Shown one piece after another: positions 1 to 5,526 of a stretch of 5,526 nucleotides of DNA. The DNA lies in the NCBI GenBank assembly GCA_030679805.1, contig JAUXST010000811.1, forward strand, positions 1 to 5,526, written 5' to 3'. Position numbers and translations under genes: made by a program. Every line of letters starts with the position of its first letter. Position 1 is the first letter of the stretch. This stretch comes from Reyranella sp. Lineage in GTDB: Bacteria; Pseudomonadota; Alphaproteobacteria; Reyranellales; Reyranellaceae. The notes under the pieces were generated by a model. The model did not search any database. It was given only the letters and a program-made list of their open reading frames with translations, and was not told the DNA's origin.

Positions 1-2984
<2,984 letters not shown>

Positions 2985-2985
<1 letters not shown>

Positions 2986-3010
2986 CGCGTCACGCGGCGA
3001 GTTCGTGCAC
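2985..3010 (-). promoter_or_regulatory. dnaE2 initiation region without a Shine-Dalgarno sequence
   Basis: The 25 nt before the dnaE2 ATG (minus strand, 3010-2986) contain no purine-rich GGAG/AGGA-like element; the stretch nearest the start reads CTCGCCGCGTGACGCG. The vapC TGA (2992-2990) is 4 nt upstream of the ATG, a distance compatible with termination-reinitiation. Translational coupling of dnaE2 to vapC is the likely explanation; it is inferred, not shown. Confidence 0.5.
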
Positions 3011-3427
3011 GTGCGAAAGCGGCACCCCGCGCAGCGCGATGCCTTCGGCTCGCAACGCCTGCAGAAAAGCCTCGTCGGTACTGACCAGCGGCGCCGAGGC
3101 CGCCTCGGCACAGGCAGCGTAGAAGCAGTCGTGCACTGGCCAGTCGCATTGCATCGCCAGCGCGAAGGCGCGGTTGCGCAGCCGGGGCGATTCGACGAAG
3201 GCCGAGATGAAGGAGGGCAACGCGATGTTGCGCACGATGGGTGCGGCCTGTTCGGCCGCGATTTCGCCGCTCGCCGCTTTTTTCCAGGCGAGATCGGCCA
3301 CGCCCGCGATCAGGATGTCGGGGGCGATCAGTTCGTGGCGGTTGACCAGCAGCGAGCGCGCCTGCGGGCGCAGCGGTTCCTCGACGAACCATTTGATGGC
3401 GACGCCGGGATCGACAACCACGATCAT
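2990..3427 (-). CDS. vapC: VapC-like PIN-domain toxin, possible active-site substitution
   Basis: 145-residue single-domain PIN protein, the usual size for VapC toxins, which are Mg-dependent endoribonucleases (often cutting tRNA or rRNA) held inactive by a paired antitoxin. Visible family features: MIVVVDPGVAIKWF at the N-terminus with catalytic D6; APDILIAGVADLAWKK at 35-50; PVHDCFYAACAE at 97-108 with D100; and LVSTDEAFL at 114-122 with D118. In VapC relatives the second block usually reads like LLLAEVANALWKK, with a conserved catalytic Glu. Here that position is G42 (codon GGC, two changes from a Glu codon). Three of four acidic residues therefore remain, and activity is uncertain; D45 or D37 might compensate. 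The start overlaps the antitoxin stop by 4 nt (ATGA), typical of coupled toxin-antitoxin genes. The stop is 4 nt before dnaE2, so vapC is embedded in the mutagenesis operon. The family call is strong; the toxin activity is inferred. Confidence 0.9.
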   Translation of the reverse strand: MIVVVDPGVAIKWFVEEPLRPQARSLLVNRHELIAPDILIAGVADLAWKKAASGEIAAEQAAPIVRNIALPSFISAFVESPRLRNRAFALAMQCDWPVHDCFYAACAEAASAPLVSTDEAFLQALRAEGIALRGVPLSHVHELAA

Positions 3428-3651
3428 CGTCCACCATTGGCGCGCAGGAGCACGACGCCGGGAGCCATGGCGGCGATGCGGTCGGCCTCGGCCAGGGCGT
3501 CGAGGACCAGCGGCTGGCGCGAAGTGTGGGTCAGCAGATCGCGCAGATCGGCCTCGAGCGAGCGGCCCTTGGTGCGCGCGCGGGCCTTCAGCCGGTCGAT
3601 GATCTTCTCGTCGAGGCCGCGGATGGTCAGGGTGTTCTTGGGTTTTTTCAT
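3424..3651 (-). CDS. vapB: FitA/VapB-like ribbon-helix-helix antitoxin
   Basis: 75-residue protein whose N-terminal half matches the FitA-like ribbon-helix-helix DNA-binding fold. NTLTIRGL (6-13) is the beta ribbon, about 14-27 helix A, KGRSLEADLRDLL (28-40) the turn and helix B. The C-terminal part (LAEADRIAAMAPGV, 53-66) resembles the toxin-wrapping segment of VapB antitoxins that precede VapC. Expected role: neutralise the downstream PIN protein and, as a dimer or in complex with it, bind an operator to repress its own transcription. I chose the start at MKKPKNTLT because it begins just before the ribbon and has an AGGGGG Shine-Dalgarno 6 nt upstream. The frame is open further upstream through imuB, but that extension is only a shadow of imuB. 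The gene starts 20 nt after the imuB stop and shares ATGA with vapC. A run of six A follows the start codon. The ordinary C-terminal acidic tail seen in many VapB proteins is replaced by VVLLRANGGR. Confidence 0.88.
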   Translation of the reverse strand: MKKPKNTLTIRGLDEKIIDRLKARARTKGRSLEADLRDLLTHTSRQPLVLDALAEADRIAAMAPGVVLLRANGGR

Positions 3652-3684
3652 CTTCTGCCCCCTGTTCTTCCCTAGGCGCAGAAG
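3652..3684 (-). repeat. Inverted repeat bracketing the imuB stop and antitoxin RBS
   Basis: Perfect 7-bp arms, CTTCTGC (3684-3678) and GCAGAAG (3658-3652) on the minus strand, separated by 19 nt (centre to centre 26 nt). The first arm is in the last codons of imuB; the second abuts the vapB ATG directly. The bases just outside and inside the arms do not pair. It could be an operator for the ribbon-helix-helix antitoxin, since FitA/VapB proteins bind inverted repeats at their own control regions, or an RNA hairpin presenting the RBS in its loop. It has no T-tract, so it is not a typical terminator. The repeat is seen directly; both functions are inference. Confidence 0.5.
3658..3663 (-). promoter_or_regulatory. 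Shine-Dalgarno for the antitoxin gene
   Basis: AGGGGG on the minus strand, 6 nt before the vapB ATG at 3651, in the 20-nt gap after imuB. It lies almost wholly in the loop of the inverted repeat 3652-3684, with its last G forming the first base of the promoter-distal arm. Folding of the RNA or binding of protein there could therefore affect translation initiation. Confidence 0.6.
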
Positions 3685-5321
3685 CCATGGAGGAACCATC
3701 GCGCTGTCGGATGGCCGTTGGTGGCGACGGTGTAGGGGCCGTCGCGGAACAGCCAGAAGCGGCCGCCGTCGTCGTCCTCGACCCGGTAATAGTCGCGCAC
3801 CGGCGGCACGGCGTTCGCCGGAGGCCGGCTGCCGTCGGGCCGGGGTCGCCACCATTCGTCGGCGATCCGCTCCGGCCCGTCGGCGCGCACGATGCGATGC
3901 GCATGCCGGCGCCAGTGGAAGACCGACGGCGGATCGTCGGGCACGAAGGCGGTGACATCGACCGGCTCGGGCCGCTGCAGGAGCCGCGTCGGCCGCGCGC
4001 CCTTGAGACCGGCCAGACGTCGCCAGGCGCCGTCGGCCGCAGGCCTGGACGAGACGGCTACCGCGACCTGCACACGCTCGGGCAGATGGCTGTCGCGCGG
4101 CAGCAGCCGCACCACGTTCTCTGCTCCCAGCCGCAAGGCCAGCCGGTCGGCGAGGTCGACCGTGCCGTCCTCGCCCAGCGACAGGGCCAGCGCACCCGCC
4201 TCGGGCAGCACGTCCTGCGTGCCGCTCCAGGCCTCGACCTCGGGCGCGGCCAGGATCATCAGTTCTACGCCGAAGCCGGGATCGAGTTCGCCCAGTCTCT
4301 CCTCGAACAGCTTCATCAGCTTCGGGTTGTCGCGGTTGGGCCGGCTGGTGCCGATCGAGGTGCGGTCGACCGAGCCATCGACGCGATAGAGCGCGATCTC
4401 GAGTTTGCGCGCACCGACGCCCGCCTGCTCGAACTGCCGGCAGAGGGCGGCCAGCAGGCGACTGGTGGCGGCGGCGATGTCCTCGGGCCGGCCGATCGGT
4501 TCGACGAAACTCAGCCGCGTGCGGAAGGCGGGCACGGCCCGGCGCGGCTCGAGCACCTCGTCGCGTGCGCCCAGCGCCTGGTCGAGGCGGGTGAGCGGCA
4601 GGTCGCCGAAGCGCCGGGTGAGCGGCGCGCGCGGCAGGGGATAGAGATCGCCGATGCGGTGCAGCCCGAGCTTCACGAAGGTTTCCAGGATCGGCGCCTC
4701 GAGGCGCAGGCCTTCGACCGGCAGCGAGGCGAGGGCGGTGCGCTGGCCATGGCGCGGGCAGAAGAGATCGGCCTGGCGTTCGGCATGGCGCGCCAGTGCC
4801 CAGGCGGCACCCGCGGTATCGGCCATTGCGGCACGGCAGGTGAAATCGTGACGCGCCAGACGCCCGACCAGATCGGCCAGCAGTGCACGCTCGCCTGCCT
4901 CGTCCTGGCCGAAAAGATGGGTGCAGCCGGTGACGTCGAGCAGGAGGCCTGAATCGCCGCCGAAGCCGCCGGCGCTGCAAGCCTCTGTTCCTTCCTCGGC
5001 CAGTGCCCCGCCCAGCGGGTCGATCGCCACCCAGGGCGTGTAGCGGTCGCACCAGCCGGCGATCGTCTCGACCAGGCGCTGGTCGGCCTGCGGTTCGCCC
5101 GGCGCGGTGACAAGATCGGGCACCAGCGCGCGGGCGTCGGCCAGCCGCATGTGGGGACGCAGGCCCGCGGTGCGGGCGTGGGCGTTGAGCGCGGCGAGGC
5201 GCGGGCAGCCCTCGCGCCAGACGACGGTGGCGGCCGCTCTAGCCGACCATTCGTTCTTCGAAGTGCGTGCCAGACGATCCGTGGAGAGTTTCGGAAACCA
5301 CAGCGAGACAATGCGTTTCAT
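3672..5321 (-). CDS. imuB: ImuB, catalytically inactive Y-family polymerase-like mutasome protein
   Basis: 549-residue Y-family (DinB/UmuC-like) protein that in known ImuA-ImuB-DnaE2 systems links DnaE2 and ImuA to the beta clamp. It opens MKRIVSLWFPKLSTDRL; where Pol IV has catalytic D8 and D10 this has W8 and P10. The SIDEAYLDVT motif is replaced by GDSGLLLDVTG (122-132), so the Asp-Glu pair is Ser-Gly. Both changes are expected of a polymerase-dead ImuB. A helix-hairpin-helix thumb lies at about 211-239 (GLHRIGDLYPLPRAPLTRRFG), the little-finger region follows at about 265-410 (SHLPERV at 411-417), and the conserved C-terminal ImuB block contains VRDYYRVEDDDGGRFWLFRDG-type sequence (508-528) and ends RWFLHGFCA. 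The start at 5321 was chosen over an in-frame ATG 16 codons upstream because homologues begin MKRI/MRRI and a GGAG lies 7 nt upstream. It begins inside imuA and ends 20 nt before vapB. Confidence 0.95.
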   Translation of the reverse strand: MKRIVSLWFPKLSTDRLARTSKNEWSARAAATVVWREGCPRLAALNAHARTAGLRPHMRLADARALVPDLVTAPGEPQADQRLVETIAGWCDRYTPWVAIDPLGGALAEEGTEACSAGGFGGDSGLLLDVTGCTHLFGQDEAGERALLADLVGRLARHDFTCRAAMADTAGAAWALARHAERQADLFCPRHGQRTALASLPVEGLRLEAPILETFVKLGLHRIGDLYPLPRAPLTRRFGDLPLTRLDQALGARDEVLEPRRAVPAFRTRLSFVEPIGRPEDIAAATSRLLAALCRQFEQAGVGARKLEIALYRVDGSVDRTSIGTSRPNRDNPKLMKLFEERLGELDPGFGVELMILAAPEVEAWSGTQDVLPEAGALALSLGEDGTVDLADRLALRLGAENVVRLLPRDSHLPERVQVAVAVSSRPAADGAWRRLAGLKGARPTRLLQRPEPVDVTAFVPDDPPSVFHWRRHAHRIVRADGPERIADEWWRPRPDGSRPPANAVPPVRDYYRVEDDDGGRFWLFRDGPYTVATNGHPTARWFLHGFCA

Positions 5322-5526
5322 CGTTCCACTCCACGAGCCAGGACGGGATTTCGGCAATCGACGGCGCACCGAAGCGGTTGCGCCGGAGGTCGAGGCGCCA
5401 GCGCGCGGCGCCGATGTCGTGCAGGCCCGGCGTCGAGCGCGAGGGCGCCGAGGCGAGCCGCCAGCGCGTCACGCACACGCTTTGCGGCGGGGCGGGCTGG
5501 GGCCGCAGCAGGAGCGCGGGCACGCC
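5239..5526 (-). CDS. imuA: ImuA, C-terminal part only (5' end outside window)
   Basis: The last 95 codons of an ORF entering from the right edge. The frame is open to base 5526, and the GTG at 5523 is not a real start. The visible sequence has the arginine/tryptophan-rich C-terminal pattern of ImuA (SulA/RecA-like SOS accessory protein): ALLLRPQPAPPQSVCVTRWR, then AARWRLDLRRNRFGAP and PSWLVEWNDETHCLAV, ending MVG and TAG. ImuA is needed with ImuB for DnaE2-dependent mutagenesis in characterised systems. The RecA-like core cannot be seen here, so the identification rests on this tail and on its position directly before imuB. Its final 83 nt overlap the start of imuB in another frame, implying translational coupling. 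Confidence 0.85.
   Translation of the reverse strand, partial: GVPALLLRPQPAPPQSVCVTRWRLASAPSRSTPGLHDIGAARWRLDLRRNRFGAPSIAEIPSWLVEWNDETHCLAVVSETLHGSSGTHFEERMVG
5329..5332 (-). promoter_or_regulatory. Shine-Dalgarno for imuB
   Basis: The minus strand reads GTGGAGTGGAACG then ATG. GGAG ends 7 nt before the ATG at 5321, a normal spacing. The site lies inside the imuA coding sequence and decides the imuB start in favour of MKRIVSL over the upstream in-frame ATG at 5369. Confidence 0.7.

Noticed and set aside
2986..2996. Odd palindrome CGCGTGACGCG spanning the vapC stop
   Set aside because: With 5-bp arms and a 1-nt centre it cannot form an RNA hairpin, and it is short enough to be chance in GC-rich DNA.
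3687..4952. 421-codon plus-strand ORF opposite imuB
   Set aside because: It is antisense to a well-supported gene, resembles no family I recognise, and long antisense ORFs are expected in GC-rich coding DNA.
3424..5052. 542-codon minus-strand ORF ending as the antitoxin
   Set aside because: Only the last 75 codons are meaningful; the upstream part is an out-of-frame, Arg/Ala/Pro-rich shadow of imuB that happens to stay open.
5230..5242. GCGGCCGCTCTAG string resembling a cloning-vector polylinker (NotI plus partial XbaI)
   Set aside because: The ImuB frame runs through it smoothly with homologous protein on both sides, so it is native sequence rather than vector contamination.

Overview
This window is most of a DNA-damage-inducible mutagenesis operon, read entirely on the minus strand (from high to low coordinates). 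It comes from a GC-rich bacterium. Gene content (imuA-imuB-dnaE2 order), the protein signatures and the FitA/VapC-type toxin-antitoxin style suggest an alphaproteobacterium; that placement is inference, and I cannot name a genus.

Layout in order of transcription: the C-terminal 95 codons of imuA enter at the right edge (5526-5239). The complete imuB (5321-3672) starts inside imuA, with an 83-nt out-of-frame overlap. A complete two-gene toxin-antitoxin module follows after 20 nt: a FitA/VapB-like ribbon-helix-helix antitoxin (3651-3424) and a VapC-like PIN protein (3427-2990), joined by a 4-nt ATGA overlap. Only 4 nt after the vapC stop, dnaE2 begins (2985) and runs off the left edge at base 1 with 995 codons visible, lacking only its extreme C-terminus. 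I translated the dnaE2 frame line by line and found no stop or frameshift.

How the genes work together: in the known ImuA-ImuB-DnaE2 mutasome, DnaE2 is the error-prone polymerase. ImuB is a catalytically dead Y-family protein that recruits the complex to the beta clamp, and ImuA is a RecA-like accessory protein. The sequence agrees: ImuB lacks the Y-family acidic residues, while DnaE2 keeps all three polymerase aspartates but has lost the HxH pair of its PHP domain.

The unusual part is the toxin-antitoxin pair wedged between imuB and dnaE2 with operon-like spacing. A perfect 7-bp inverted repeat brackets the antitoxin ribosome binding site. The dnaE2 start has no visible Shine-Dalgarno sequence, so its translation may depend on ribosomes finishing vapC. 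The VapC-like protein also has glycine where the family normally has its second catalytic acid (residue 42), so it may be a weak or dead nuclease.

The window is essentially all coding; the only intergenic gaps are 20 nt and 4 nt. I saw no tRNA, rRNA, CRISPR array, insertion sequence, convincing LexA box or terminator. The operon promoter should lie upstream of imuA, outside the window. Long plus-strand ORFs are antisense shadows of these genes.
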